A DNA stretch of 64,000 nucleotides, taken from NCBI GenBank assembly GCA_032158295.1, contig CM063256.1, positions 18,124,284 through 18,188,283 of the forward strand. Direction: 5' to 3'. Position numbers and translations under genes: made by a program. This DNA comes from Pycnopodia helianthoides. Lineage: Eukaryota > Echinodermata > Asteroidea > Forcipulatida > Asteriidae. Positions 46,627-58,850 of the stretch are shown piece after piece. Position 1 is the stretch's first letter. Each line of letters begins with the position of its first letter. The notes beneath the pieces are model-generated. The model worked only from the letters and a program-made list of their open reading frames with translations, did no database searches and was not told the origin of the DNA.

Positions 46627-46943
46627 GAAAAATAACCATCATAAAAATTACTGGCAGCCGTTAACGGGAGGCACTTAATATTGTTCCATTGGGACTTATC
46701 ATCTCCGAACTTGAAATAATATGTTAGTCAATTACAATATCAACCACAAAGGACGAAAATTGTATGTAAAACACAAGCATTATCTTTCGAAACTTGAACC
46801 ACGATTCTAATATTTTACTGCAAGAGTCTTGCAAACTATAAACACATTTCCAGCAAACTCGGGCAGTGTGTGCAGGGACGTAGTTGTTGAAGATCACGTG
46901 TAATAATTGTTCAATTTCTGAATACAATCAGCAACGATTGGGT
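46627..46943. other. Duplicated spacer, no gene
   Basis: Homologous to 12845-13145. No gene. Confidence 0.35.
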
Positions 46944-47060
46944 CTCACCCAGTTACTGCACACGCGCGCGCGAAAATAATGACAGTGACTGACGGTCAAC
47001 ACGCGCGCGTGTAGTAACTGGGTGAGAGTTCACTGTTTCCATGTCCAGCCTCAAGCAGAC
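46944..47060. repeat. CGCG palindromic block, inserted copy
   Basis: CTCACCCAGTTACTGCACACG and the inverse form GTAGTAACTGGGTGAG bracket a CGCGCG-rich core. The block plus its flank is a copy of 47593-47708, inserted between GGGTC and AAAGCTGG, which adjoin each other at 13147 and 41505. Confidence 0.7.
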
Positions 47061-48161
47061 AAAGCTGGTGATTGATGGTACGAATTCTTAACCAAGTTCT
47101 AGCTAAGTAAACAGGAATAAATTATTCGCTTCTACTGCAGGCAATCATAATAAAAATAGCTGGAAAGTGAGACATTAATTGTCTACACATTATTATGGCT
47201 AACTATAAGTGATTGTGACGTCACATGAGAAACATTGAAATGTGCTACAAAAAATGTTATGAAATATTACATTTGGGCCGGGACCCATGGTAATTTGCTA
47301 ATAAAGTATTTAATAAACTAACTTGCGAAAATCTAATTAAAATTGGTGCTCGATATTTAGCGAGAATAATTATTACATGATTGATCATAAAACGAGAAAA
47401 ATGATTATAAACTCAATGTCATTATTTCAAAAAGCGCCTTCACTTCTCTTTGAAAGCCTTGCAGGCAAAAACAAAAGAAAGGAAAAAGAACAGGTGTTTG
47501 AAGAATCATTGAGGTCGAAAAAGAACTGGCTATAGAAGCGCACTGTCGTCGTGATCACAACGAGTTTGTGGCCAGACATTAAATTCTGACCTCTCACCCA
47601 GTTACTGCACACGCGCCCGCGAAAATAATGACAGTGACTGACGGTCAACACGCGCGCGTGTAGTAACTGGGTGAGAGTTCACTGTTCCATGTCCAGCCTC
47701 AAGCAGACAATGATCACGACGACATTACCCTTTTAATTAGTTACAGCATCGATCAAACCGCTCCCATTGTAGTATCACTATTATTAATAGACAGGATGTT
47801 ATTGGTTCCACAATTCCTAAGAAAACTTCAAAAACCTGCCTGAAAAAGTGTTTCTCTTAATAATGCAACCACCTTGACAACCATATTGGTGGATATGTGC
47901 GCTATATAGGCCTCCAAGAATATTAATATAAGCAAAACCTATTGTAAAAGAAATCCCTTGATTGTTTAAACATGACGTCATTGTTGCCACTTCGAATCAC
48001 AAAAAAGTACAATATAAATAAAATGTGATGTGATTTGCCGAAGCTACCGTTGTGAGAACAGTTACTTACAGATATTAAACGTTATAACAAAGTCCTAATT
48101 AAAGTGACCAAGCTTGTAAAACACTAAACACTAAATAATTTAGTATTTCCTTTGTATGTGG
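47061..48161. other. Duplicated spacer with source CGCG palindrome
   Basis: Homologous to 41520-42660. Contains the CGCG palindromic block at 47593-47708. No gene. Confidence 0.4.
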
Positions 48162-48524
48162 TTAAAGGCAATGTGTACCTTTGGTTTTTGGAACCGTTCG
48201 ATTGTTTTAATCCTATATACAAGTAGATATATGAAATAAAACTAACCTGTGCAAATTTCAGTTCAAAAGGTGGTAGCATTTTTCAGATATTGCCGAATAT
48301 CTGTCGCGGTTAAGGAAACATAATCCGTAATTGTTTACACAATATAAGAACATCTTTCCTAGCTTGAAATTGCTTTGAATCCATTTTTTCTCAAAACACA
48401 ATCCTTAGAAGGGATTCGTTTCTCTAAATGGTATATATTATGAACAGCTGCAGTACTTCTTTACCAAGTTAGTGTTTATGGTCGTTTGTTTTGAGTAATT
48501 AACAAAGGTATACCCTCCCTCCAA
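48162..48524. mobile_element. TTAA-flanked MITE, unit copy 3
   Basis: Nearly the same as 42665-43028; duplicated with the unit. Confidence 0.6.
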
Positions 48525-48941
48525 CAGTACTCATAATATTAGTGTAAAATTGATTTTTTTTTTTATGTGGAGAACCTGGCCACGTTTATCGAGAGACAAA
48601 TCGTAATCTTGTCAGTAATTCATTATTAGAACAATGATTAATCTAAAGCAATATCGTGTATAACAGAGGTGACAACTCTTTCAACAAAAGACTATTAGTG
48701 AAAGCAATAACAGACGGTTATGCATTTTTAACCAATAAAAAAAAAAATAATGTTATTTTTGGACTCAGATATTTACAAATGAACTGACCTTTTCACTATA
48801 CTCGGATGGAACACGCAACATCACTGAATGTCTTTGTGTTTTTGATGACCTAGCATTAATTTGAAACGCATCTTCCACAAAGAAATTCATTTAAATTTGA
48901 CTGTATGTTCAGGCATGTCCTTCATGCTTGCGTTGATAATT
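48525..48941 (-). other. 3' flank of L12
   Basis: Same as behind L11; no gene. Confidence 0.4.
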
Positions 48942-49661
48942 TTACAGTTCATAGAAGGAGCAGCCCTCCATGTTCTTGAAATCAGTGACGTCAGCCTCCA
49001 GGCGGGATGCGTTGTTAAGCTGACATATCTTACCCTGCTGCCAGAGGTTGAAGGAGTGGCATCGAGGCTCCGCCCAGCACGCCCAACCACACCCAATGAC
49101 TCCCTTGGCTGTCAGGTTATTGATCTCATGGTTGAGCAGACACTGCGGTGTGAAGCGACCGTCATCGTCAGCTGTCAGGCAGTACACGGGATGAGGGACG
49201 CGCATCTCACACGCAGCGAATTCGATAGAGGAACAATAATAATCTCCCCATTTACCGTTGTTTTTTGATTGCATTCTGACGCAGTCCTGGCCTTTATCCT
49301 GACAATGTGTTCCATCCCAATTAGTGTAGTTGGAATCACCTTTTTTTGCAGGACATGACAGTTGTTCAGGATTGGTTAGATCTTTCTGGCACCCAATCCA
49401 AAGTTCAAACGGATTGTGGTCCACGGGACCTTTTTGTATCTTCGAGTTATTCATTTCTCGCCAAATAAAATCTTGTTCTTTTTGAGATTCAGGCATAGCC
49501 ATGGCGCTTCCAGGACGATCACAAACCCTGAACGCATCGAACCAATTCATCTTCTCAGGCAGTAAGATGTAGCAGGAGTCTTGCCAAGTCAACCAGCCTT
49601 GAGGACAGGTGGCTTGGAGAACCCGTAAGGTGCCGACCATCAGAAACACAATGCGAATCAT
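48942..49661 (-). CDS. L12: CTLD-PAN lectin, class A leader
   Basis: Intact 239-residue ORF starting at the family ATG (MIRIVFLMVGTLRVLQA). The variable part reads NNSKIQKGPVDHNPFELW and MQSKNNGKWGDYYC. It has an additional cysteine just before QDKGQDC (GTHCQDKG), giving an odd number of CTLD cysteines. NPGQLSC is changed to NPEQLSC. Sequons NYT, NNLT and NAS are present. The PAN-like domain is standard except for CSFYEL at the end. The 3' flank is the L11 type but the 5' flank and leader are class A, the converse combination to L10. The extra Cys could allow dimerisation; this is inference. Confidence 0.87.
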   Translation of the reverse strand: MIRIVFLMVGTLRVLQATCPQGWLTWQDSCYILLPEKMNWFDAFRVCDRPGSAMAMPESQKEQDFIWREMNNSKIQKGPVDHNPFELWIGCQKDLTNPEQLSCPAKKGDSNYTNWDGTHCQDKGQDCVRMQSKNNGKWGDYYCSSIEFAACEMRVPHPVYCLTADDDGRFTPQCLLNHEINNLTAKGVIGCGWACWAEPRCHSFNLWQQGKICQLNNASRLEADVTDFKNMEGCSFYEL

Positions 49662-50154
49662 CTCGTAAAAACTAAACTCCGAATGTTTTTGTAAAAAAGG
49701 TGCTCATGCACTTTCTACAGTTCTTCGGTAAATCAGGTTGAAACAGTTTCGATACTAGTGCCAGACAGTTTTCCCGTATTACGGTCAGAGCTCATCACAA
49801 GAGTTCTGTTCAGTCCAACAGAGAGAAAAATTGTGGCAAAATTAGGTAAACACCGAGCCGTAGCTTGGAGATGAACATCAAACACTGCTACAAAGAGCCA
49901 AACATTAGGGGCCTATATTCGGACGCATCCTTTGTTAATTGTTAAGCTCTTCAGCTGAAGGGACTCGTCACTTTATCCTCATGGGATCCATTCGGATTAG
50001 AATCATCGCTTCGTATAAGTGGAAGTCATTAATTGAACAATTACCACAATTAATTCCATTGTCAACGGAACACAAAAGCACAAAACATTAATATTTGGTA
50101 GCATCGGTACGCTATGTATGTGGTTAGTAATTTTATTTGCATTTATGCCACCTT
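49662..50154. other. Class A 5' flank of L12
   Basis: Homologous to 17379-17800. No gene. Confidence 0.45.
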
Positions 50155-50760
50155 TTAGCCACTGGACCGCCCAGCCGCCTAAAGCCACTATACCGTAACA
50201 TGGGATAGGAGGAAGCGCTCACCAGCTTGTGTTTGGAGAGGGGTAAAATTAACATTCAACTAAAACTTAATAGTCATTGGTACGCATTGGTCGAGACAAT
50301 GGCAATCGTTTATATAGATCAATTTGTTAATTTTTGCCCTTTACAGTTAAAAAATTAACTGAAAAACTGTTACGCTAATGATGATAAATTCTGAAGCTCT
50401 AACCAAAACCACGCTCATTTTGTAACAAAATATCTATTCTTACATCATGATGATACCGTCGAAAACTAATGGTTAGCAATTAATCAGTATGGGCAGTTGA
50501 CGCCAGGTAGCAGCCTTCAAAACTATTGTGTTCATTTTAATTTTATGAAAATAACCTCCATGAAATTTAGCGATAGCCGTTATTGTTAATTTCCCTTGGG
50601 ACATATCTCCTCCGAAATAGAAATAATTCGTAATCAATGACAATACTAACGAAAAGTACGAAATTTGTACGTGAATAACAAGCCTTGTATATCTTAAGTA
50701 ATATTTTAAACCACTATTCTAGTAGTTTACTTAGAGAGTCTTGAAAACTAAAACATTGTG
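50155..50760. repeat. Dispersed unit segment without microsatellite
   Basis: Fourth copy of the TTAGCCACTGGACCGCC block; there is no CAA tract at the homologous position (about 50232). Confidence 0.5.
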
Positions 50761-51240
50761 AGCAAACTCGGGTGGTTCGGGGACTAAAAGGTTTAAAAGG
50801 CTTGACAACATTTTGCGTGTTGGGTCTCAGTCAGTGTCCATACAGGCATACACGTTGTGCAACCCGTATGGTGCAACGTTGGGTCCGCATCTCCTCCGTA
50901 TTCGACGACTACTCCTCCCTCCCCACCAATGGATCGTGGCCAAGAGTGACGGTGCTGCTGGACCGGACCCTGGACTGTCGTGGCTCCCTGAGCTGAACTC
51001 CCGGGTCAACGTCTACACAACTATCTGTGACTGTGGGCTGATCTAGTGTGGGCTGTTGTTGGAGATGCTGGGCCTAACGTCTGCACTTTATAAATCTTGT
51101 TATGGAACTGACTGGGCAGGGACATATTCTTTAGCCACCTTAATAAGGTAAATATTACTCGGCCGAACCTAATTTGCTTTAATAATATCTTTGCCGGTTT
51201 GCCATTCATTTTTGCCTCTGTTTTGCTTAAAATCTTGCTT
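50761..51240. other. GC-rich patch without a recognised gene
   Basis: Positions 50800-51080 are clearly GC-richer than their surroundings and are not present in the other units. Overlapping ORFs of 60-77 codons lie on both strands with no known domain. It may be the end of a retrotransposon. Confidence 0.3.
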
Positions 51241-52027
51241 TATTATTAACTGCTTTGTCACTTATGTGGCTTTACCGTTATTAATGTTGCTCTAACTCAT
51301 TGTTCTGCTTATTGGTTTATGTATCAAATTTCATTCTGAATGTATTTCATTGACTGCTTTTGTGCTTTTACATGCAAGGTCTTTGTTCTTGTCCCGTTTC
51401 ACACAAATTTCACTGTCGTGCATTTCAGCACGTAACAGATTAATCTAAATCGAATTCGCAAGGAACAGAATTGGTAAGTTCTTCAACTATAGAACTACTT
51501 GTGAATGAAGCATCGATTGTGCAACAATTAATATATTTCTACTTCTGAATTGTGTCTTTTTAAAGTTGGTCCTTTTTTTTACATCATTTTGAGGGATAGC
51601 TGATTCCTTCACATCCTCAAGTTTTGATCAAACCCCGCGATCGAGTAGCCAGAGACTTTTCACTAAATTCAGTTGTAATTTTTTTCGAGAGATAAAACAT
51701 GGTTTTATTCATGTTCTTGTATTTTGTTTATTATCATATTAGGCATATTTCTCCTGAAACAATTGACAAAATTGTATCTCTGGAGGATTGAAACTTTGGC
51801 ATTTTAGTTTTCAGATTGAAAACAATCAATTAACTGTCGATAACAAACAACCATTGTCTGTGTCTTTAAAACTAAATATAACATGAACATATTTTTAATC
51901 TTCAATACCAAAACCATCGTGTAAAGGGCCTACGACTACATTTTTTCGAAATAATAAAATATTAAACGAAAAAGCAAATGCTTTTGATCCAAATAAAGCT
52001 GAATGCGCCCTCTAGTTCATTCCGATG
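51241..52027. other. Unit 3' flank, no gene
   Basis: Homologous to 22160-22620. No gene. Confidence 0.35.
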
Positions 52028-52421
52028 TTAAAGATACGTTACAGAATTGGTAAGAACAAAACTTGTAAAATATACTTTTTGATCACAGATTTACATAAAA
52101 CTTACACGGTCTAATGATGATGATAGTAGAAAACATCCCTTGCAATATTTATGTCTGAAATGCCATATTTGATGAGAAATGAATAAACTAATTTTCCGAT
52201 TGGAGTTTATCGCTCAGTGAGCGTTTTATTCACTTGTTGAATCTATATGATTTCATGCAAATGTGTAATCAGTTTTTCACTATTTTCTCGTGACCCAGAT
52301 GGCCGATCGATCTCAAACTTCTACAGGTTTGTCAGTTTATGTATATGGTGGATTACATAAAGTGCTTACAATGCCAGCAACTGTTTTGTTAGCAAAAAAC
52401 AATTCTGTAATGTTCCTTTAA
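52028..52421. mobile_element. TTAA-flanked MITE, 394 bp
   Basis: Near twin of 31404-31796, with TTAA at 52028-52031 and 52418-52421. Confidence 0.72.
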
Positions 52422-52801
52422 GCTGAATTAAATATCTGATGACGTAGTTGTGGATAGACCTTTCCGATGTTGATAAACAAAGTGCGCCGGTTGGCAAGGA
52501 GAGCCGAATGTAAGCAAAACAATCAATCGTGTTAAAAACAAATTGTGACCAATTTCGAAATCTTCTGTAAAAAATCATGCTCTGAAATATCTCCTATGAT
52601 TGGCTGATTTGTTTCCATAAAATTTAACATATTTTTAGTTAATATTTGTGTGACATTGCTATAAACTGTGGCTATCTGTTTTTTATTTGCATTTATGGCT
52701 TTCCATAGTTTTCCAGCCTCGGTTGGCTGTGACGTTGCAATAGAAAGGTCTATTGGCTTCATCTAATGACAGTTACATTTTAAGAGAGATGAACAGTTAA
52801 C

Positions 52802-52900
52802 AATGTTCTTAAAATCAATGATGTCAAAGACTTGTCCGAATGCAAGACATAGGATGAGTGGTTTGTAGGCCCCGCCCAGCACGCCTGACCACACCCGATG
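52802..52900 (-). pseudogene. Second PAN-like segment behind L13
   Basis: The minus strand reads SGCGQACWAGPTNHSSYVLHS, open, with the adjoining ATGTTCTTAAAATCAATGAT still like PAN-coding DNA. It lies about 430 bp beyond the L13 stop. Confidence 0.5.
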
Positions 52901-53332
52901 TTTGCATTGGTCACTTGGCCGGTAAAGCTGAACTGATTATTAGCAAACAATATCTATCATGTTTCTTATAATTCTATTTTCAATATGAAGTTTCTAGAAG
53001 CTTAGTTGAGACTCACGGTTGTCTTTAGCACAAATGAATGACTACATCCAGCGGTAGTGAGGAGTAACATATAGGTGAGACAAGACTCGACGTGTTGCAC
53101 AGGCTAACACTGTTGACAGAGTCTTAAAAAATACAGAATGCAAATTGTTAACACAGATTTTTACGAGTGAACTGTCCTTTTCCCTCTTCTCGGTTGGAAC
53201 ACGCAACATCACTGAATGTCTTTGTGTTTTTGATGAGCTAGCATTAATTTGAAACGCATCTTTCACAAAGAAATTCCCTTCAAATCCGACTGAAAACTCA
53301 GGCATGTCCATTCATACTTGCGTTGATAATTG

Positions 53333-54053
53333 TTACAGTTCAATGAAGGAGCAGCCCTCCATGTTCTTGAAATCAGTGACGTCAGCCTCCAGGCGGGATG
53401 CATTGTTAAGCTGACATATCTTGCCTTGCTGCCAGAGATTGAAGGAGTGGCATCGAGGCTCCGCCCAGCACGCCTTACCACACCCAGTGACTCCCTTGGC
53501 TGTCAGGTTCTTGATCTCATGGTTGAGCAGACACTGCGGTGTGAAGCGACCGTCATCTTCAGCTGTCAGGCAGTACACGGGATGAGGGACGCGCATCTCA
53601 CAAGCAGCGAACCTTGATAGAGGAACAATTAAGATCTCCCCATTTACCGTTGTTTTTTGACCGCATTCTGACGCAGTCCTGGCCGTCATCTTGATAATGT
53701 TTTCCCTCCCAATTAGTGTAGTTGGAATCACCCTTTTTTCCAGGACATGACAGTTGTCCAGGATTGGTTAGATCTTTCTGGCATCCAATCCAAAGTTCAA
53801 ACTGATTGCGGTCCACGAGACCTTTTTGTATCCTCGAGTTATTCATTTCTTGCCAAATATAATCTTGTTCTTTTTGAGATTCAGGCATAGCCATGGCGCT
53901 TTCAGGACGATCACAAACCCTGAACGCATCGGTCCAATTCATCTTCTTAGGCAGTAAGATGTAGCAGGAGTCTTGCCAAATCAACCAGCCTTGAGGACAG
54001 GCGGCTTGGAGAACCCGTAAGATGCCGACCATCAGAAACACAATGCGAATCAT
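53333..54053 (-). pseudogene. L13: CTLD-PAN lectin, class A leader, one-base frameshift
   Basis: Starts as an intact class A lectin (ATG 54051-54053, MIRIVFLMVGILRVLQA). The CTLD reads NNSRIQKGLVDRNQFELW to GDLNCSSIK. An extra C at 53612-53613 (AACCTTG, where 43712-43717 of L11 reads AACTTG) then shifts the frame and ends it after VRCL. The last CTLD residues and the whole PAN domain (AEDDGRF...CSFIEL) remain open in the next frame. The total length of 721 bp equals the family's 720 plus one. Everything else is undamaged, so this is either a very recent pseudogene or a sequencing error. The PAN half is almost identical to L11. Confidence 0.85.
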
Positions 54054-55800
54054 CTCGTAAAAACAAAAACTCCGAAATTTTTGTAAAAAGGTGCTCGTGC
54101 ACTTTCTACAGTAATTCAGTAAATCAGGTTGAAACAGTTTTGATACAAAAGTCAGACAGTTTTTGTCCCGTATTTTGGTCAGAGCTCACCACAAAGTCGT
54201 CTTCAGTCCAGCAGTGAGAACAATTGTGGTAAAATATGGTACAAACCGAGCCGTTGCTTGGAGATGAAAATAAAACATTGCCTACAAAGACCCACCAATT
54301 ATATTCGCACGCATCCAAAAGCACCAAACATAATAATTTGCAGCATCGGCACACTTTGTATGTGGTTAATTGTTCATATAATAATGGAGTGCATTATGAA
54401 ACGTTTCGCAACTGAAGCCAATTGCTAGAAATAGAGCCAGAAATTCAAACATATTATTGTATACATAAAAATGGTTGAATCACTGACTGTGTCCTCGCGC
54501 AGAAATATAGAAGAGGTGCCGCAAAAGCTGGTGCTGCAAAATTACGTTTATGCGTTTCAAATTTATAATAAGGGAATAAGGCAACAACAACCTAAGACAA
54601 CCTCATCGATCGGGTGCTCATTATTTGAAAACAATGTACGGGATTAAAATAATTTGGAAAATATTGGTTTCAAACTGAAAACTCACTGCTTAGGAAGTTG
54701 ATGTGTAGTTGATAAATATTTCATTCCGAAGATGTGTAGCCAGCCTCTGTCTGTTCTACTGATATTTTCATGGTAATTGTGCCGCCAGTGTGCCCGACCT
54801 GGTTCCTCCTATCACGATGTTTGAGCTTGAAACCAGGCTTTCTGATTCTTCTCACCCATCCACTCTTATTTTGCTGAGATGTTTACCCCCAAATTGTAAT
54901 TTTCTTCCACCTTGATGATACTGACAAAAACTACTGCCTTAGCATTATTCAGTATAAGAACATTTGATGCCAGGTAAAAGGATTCAAACACTATTGTGTT
55001 AATTTTAACGTAAATTTTTGTTAAAACACAACTTAGCGGCAGCTGTTAATAATGAGATGCACTTAGTACACCTTTTAAAAATAATTTGTTATTAAATGAC
55101 AATATTAACGACAAGGACGAACTTTTTAGGTATTCATAATAAGCCTATGGTATCTTTTGAAATTTGAACCCCGATTCTAAGAATCTTTTCAGCAAACTCG
55201 GCCGGGGCAGGGACTAGAGGTTTGAAGATCACATGTAACAATTTCTGAAAACACTCAGCAACGATTTGGTCAAAGCTGCCTATGGACTAATTTGCTATTT
55301 TGCTGAAGTCGTTGCTAAGCAGCAGTCAATCATACCAACAATAACTGTTCATTCCGAAATTGTTATTGTCTATACATTATTTATGGCTAATGCAGTGATT
55401 GTGACGTCACATGAAAACCACCGAAAGGTGCTGCAAAAAATTGGGCTCGGGACCAATGGTGGTTTGCTAACAAAGTATTCGGGCAACTAACTCGAGAAAA
55501 TACAATTATATTTGGTGCTCAATATTTAATGAGAATAGTTATATGATTGATTATAAAACGAGAAAACTGATAAGATACTCATGTCATTATTTCAAAAAGC
55601 AACCCACTTGCTGGCAAAAGGAAAATCAACAGGTGTTTGAAGAATCATTTGGTCTTTTGCTCCAACGTATTGAAGCCGGGAAGACACTTGGCTCGTTGCT
55701 CCACAAAGACAACGGGGACAATCAAAAGTCAGAAGCTCTCGTTTCTCCGGTCTTGGAATACACCACAGTTCGATAAGCCCCAGATGTCCACTCACATCTG
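54054..55800. other. Class A 5' flank of L13, LINE-tail remnant, orphan class B-like flank
   Basis: Class A flank to about 54480, a short LINE-tail remnant at 54783-54890, duplicated spacer similar to 21000-21480, and at about 55715-55800 a diverged stretch like the class B upstream flank (AAGTCAGAAGC) with no lectin attached. No gene. Confidence 0.4.
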
Positions 55801-56257
55801 AAGACTGTGTTTTTGGTGGATCGCTACGTCATTTTGTCTCATTCATCTAATTACCTCACTTTGTGTGGAACTGCCATGCTACAATGTGCAGTTTAAAACT
55901 TTAATAACTTGATAGCCACGGTGCCGTTGTTATCCAAGTCGTTGCTAAGCAACATTTAATGTATATGGTTTTTAGGTCTAATGAAACATATCCCTCGTAC
56001 TGAAGGGAATAACAAGAGATCTATATAAATTATTACCCATTGTCAAGGTTCAATTTGTTGTATCAATAATACATTTGAGTCTAGTATATGAACAGTCTTC
56101 GAAAAAAATAATTTATCTGTGATGTTGGTAAGCAATTCTGGATAAAAAATCAGTATAACAATAGTATCACGAAATGTAACTTAGATAACTGTAATCACAA
56201 AACTTATGTTCTTGTGACAGAATCTCAAAGACATTACATACAATGCACATAGGCCTA

Positions 56258-56710
56258 TTACATTGAGAACATTTTCAAACCATTATTCTGACAGCGACTA
56301 ACGGAAAACAGGTCGCCAAAAAATGTACTGCACGTGTTTGTGTCGTATTTGGTATGAACATTTCTTTTGACAATCCACGTCCAAAATTGTAACAATTGAA
56401 TCATCCTCACGCCCCAATCATTTAGTTTGTATTCCACTGTCTGACAAAATGACAATTCTGGTGTCAACATTGATACAACATAAACATATGTAACGCAGAG
56501 AAAATAGCCGTGTGGATGGAATGCAAAGTTCAAATATTGATGAGAAATTATTCCGAGTTGGCCGTATGATGGCGTCAGAATACCTCCCGCTGGGCTAAGA
56601 ACAGCCGCTGGGAACATGGTGACCGGATTATTATCTTTCGAATTAATGTTGACAATGACTTTGCACCGTGCATGGGGAGGTAAGATGATTGAGTAGACCA
56701 ACATGAGCAA
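56258..56710 (-). other. 150-codon ORF, not recognised
   Basis: Longest non-lectin, non-receptor ORF in the right half apart from repeat frames. It contains GGILTPSYGQ, which faintly recalls the start of a CUB domain, and scattered cysteines, but no domain can be assigned. The start is TTG/ATG-ambiguous and no splice sites stand out. It may be chance. Confidence 0.2.
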
Positions 56711-56804
56711 CTTGATGACGTTGACAACTGTTGCTCTTAGGACGAAACGCCCACAACCACATCGGAGGTCGTTTCATACGAACATTGCCTTTGTATTTTT
56801 AAAG

Positions 56805-57330
56805 GAGTATCAACATGGCGGCTCTGTGTGCACAAACAATCAAACAGCCACAGCCATACCCATAATCACACGATACATACATGGCTTGTTTGTCAATGGA
56901 GTACCAGCATGGCGGCTCTGTGTGCACAGTAACAACCAGACAGCCCAAGCAATAGCCCTTATCAAACGATACTTGCACACGGCTTATTTGTCAATGAAGT
57001 ACCAACATACTTCCCTTGTGCACAACCAATCAAACAGCCACAGCCATAGCCATAATCACACGATACATACATGGCTTGTTTGTCTAGAAGTACCAACATG
57101 GCCGCTCTGGTGTACCAACGTGGATGCTTCATGTGCACAGTAAACAACCGAACAGCCCAAGCCAAAACCATACTCACGCGAAACATACATGGCCCTTGTT
57201 TGTTTGTTGTACCAAAAGGGCTTTCTCTTGTGCACAATTAACAACTAAACAGCCACAGCCATAGAAAAGGTGAATCTATACAAACAAGCCCCTTGTATTT
57301 CGAAAGAGTGCCAAAAATGGCCGACATGTG
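56805..57330. repeat. Minisatellite, 91-119 bp spacing, about five copies
   Basis: Units start near 56811, 56905, 57003, 57094 and 57213 with CAACATGGCGGCTCTG-like sequence followed by GTGCACA and CAAACAGCCACAGCC. Open frames through it (for example 56703-57143) are repeat artefacts. Confidence 0.7.
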
Positions 57331-57427
57331 GTGTATGGAAAAAAAACACAAAAAAACCAAAAAAACATTGGATCCATTAGCGATTAATCAGCTTAATTAA
57401 CAACATTTAAAAACCAATTAGAACTAT

Positions 57428-57582
57428 TTTGGGTACCATTGGCTTGGTGGATCATTGGTTAGGGTATCATTGGTTGGGGTATCATTGGCTTATGAGCTTA
57501 ACTAGTTTGGGTATCACTGGTTTGGGTCATCATTGGTTTGGGGTATTAATTTATTAGGGAATCATTAGTTTGGAGTATCTTG
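57428..57582. repeat. Degenerate short-period minisatellite
   Basis: About nine tandem variants of GGGTATCATTGGTTTG, period about 16 bp with indels. Confidence 0.6.
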
Positions 57583-58216
57583 AGGATTCTGAGTAAATAA
57601 CAAATGGGTTTATAATGGCAGTTTGGTGACTCTTCACTGCATAATCAGTTGGCAACAGTCGGATCAGTTCCCACTCAGTACATAAGAAACGTACTAATGG
57701 GGTAATGAATGAATAGCCCGGTGTAGGGTTTAAATAATTCATCTTCTTGGTAAAAGTGGACCTTATTGTTGAATCTAGCGATCACGTGTGACCAATGAAC
57801 GGAAAGCCTTCAACACAAGTCGGAACTAATTTGGCATGTTTTGCCCACGTTTGGTAACAACTGTTGACACTCACTTTTGTGTGAGTAATTATTTTTGCAA
57901 ATTCTGACTTTAAGGTAGTACAGTTAATGACTACATAAAGTTGATTATTGATCGAGGAATATTGATCCCTTTTATTATATTGTTGCTGTTTTCAAGTCTA
58001 AAATTCAGATGATAGTATTTTCGTTATCGTAATATCGATTCAATGAAGGTTATGATACTATTAGATCCAATAATGTGAAGTGATCACTATATCATGCAGT
58101 TATTTCAATGCAATATGTCTGATAACTTATAATCATATTAAACAACAACTTAACAAGAAGAAAACAACTCTTACGAGAAAATGTCTGCGAAATCTATCAT
58201 CTCAAATATCTTTAAC
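57583..58216. other. Spacer, no gene
   Basis: Nothing recognised. Confidence 0.3.
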
Positions 58217-58850
58217 GTTTAGCCACTGGACCGCCCAGCCACCCAAAGCAGTACACTGTTACACGCGGTAGGAGAAATCGCTCACCAGCTCGTGTGTATT
58301 TGGATATAAAAAAATGTAACATCACAAGGAACTATAGGTCAAGTCAATAGCAATCAATTTTAGTTTCCCCTTTCACAGTGTCCTTGCTAATTTATTGGTA
58401 ACGCTATGATGATGACATAATTGTGGCTCTCTTCAACACCATGCTCATTTGTGACCAGAAATGTAATTTTCTTTCATCATGATGATACTGTAAAAACTAA
58501 TGCCTTAGCAATTCATCAGTTTGAGCATTTGGCGCCAGGTAAAAGCCTTCACAAAGGTCTGTTGTGAATTGCACTAAAAATAGCCGCCATAAAATTTACC
58601 GGTAACCGTTAACGAGAGGCTCTTATTGTTCCCAGAGACTTATCACTTCCCGTATTGAAATAAGCTGAATTATTAAAATGACAATGTTAACGAAAAGGTC
58701 AAAACATTGTTTTCATAAATACGGTATCTTATAAAATTTGAACCACGATTCTAGCAATTTTCTGAAAGAGTCTTGATAACTAAACATTCCCCCCCAGCAA
58801 ACTCGAGCGGTGCTGGGACTAGAGGTTTAAACAACACTTGAAGAAGCTGT
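58217..58850. repeat. Dispersed unit segment, rightmost copy
   Basis: Fifth, diverged copy of the TTAGCCACTGGACCGCC block, without a microsatellite and without a lectin nearby. It marks the decayed right margin of the array. Confidence 0.5.

Noticed and set aside
56805..57330. CRISPR-like array
   Set aside because: The repeated units are 90-120 bp and degenerate, without short identical repeats and unique spacers; the window is eukaryotic.
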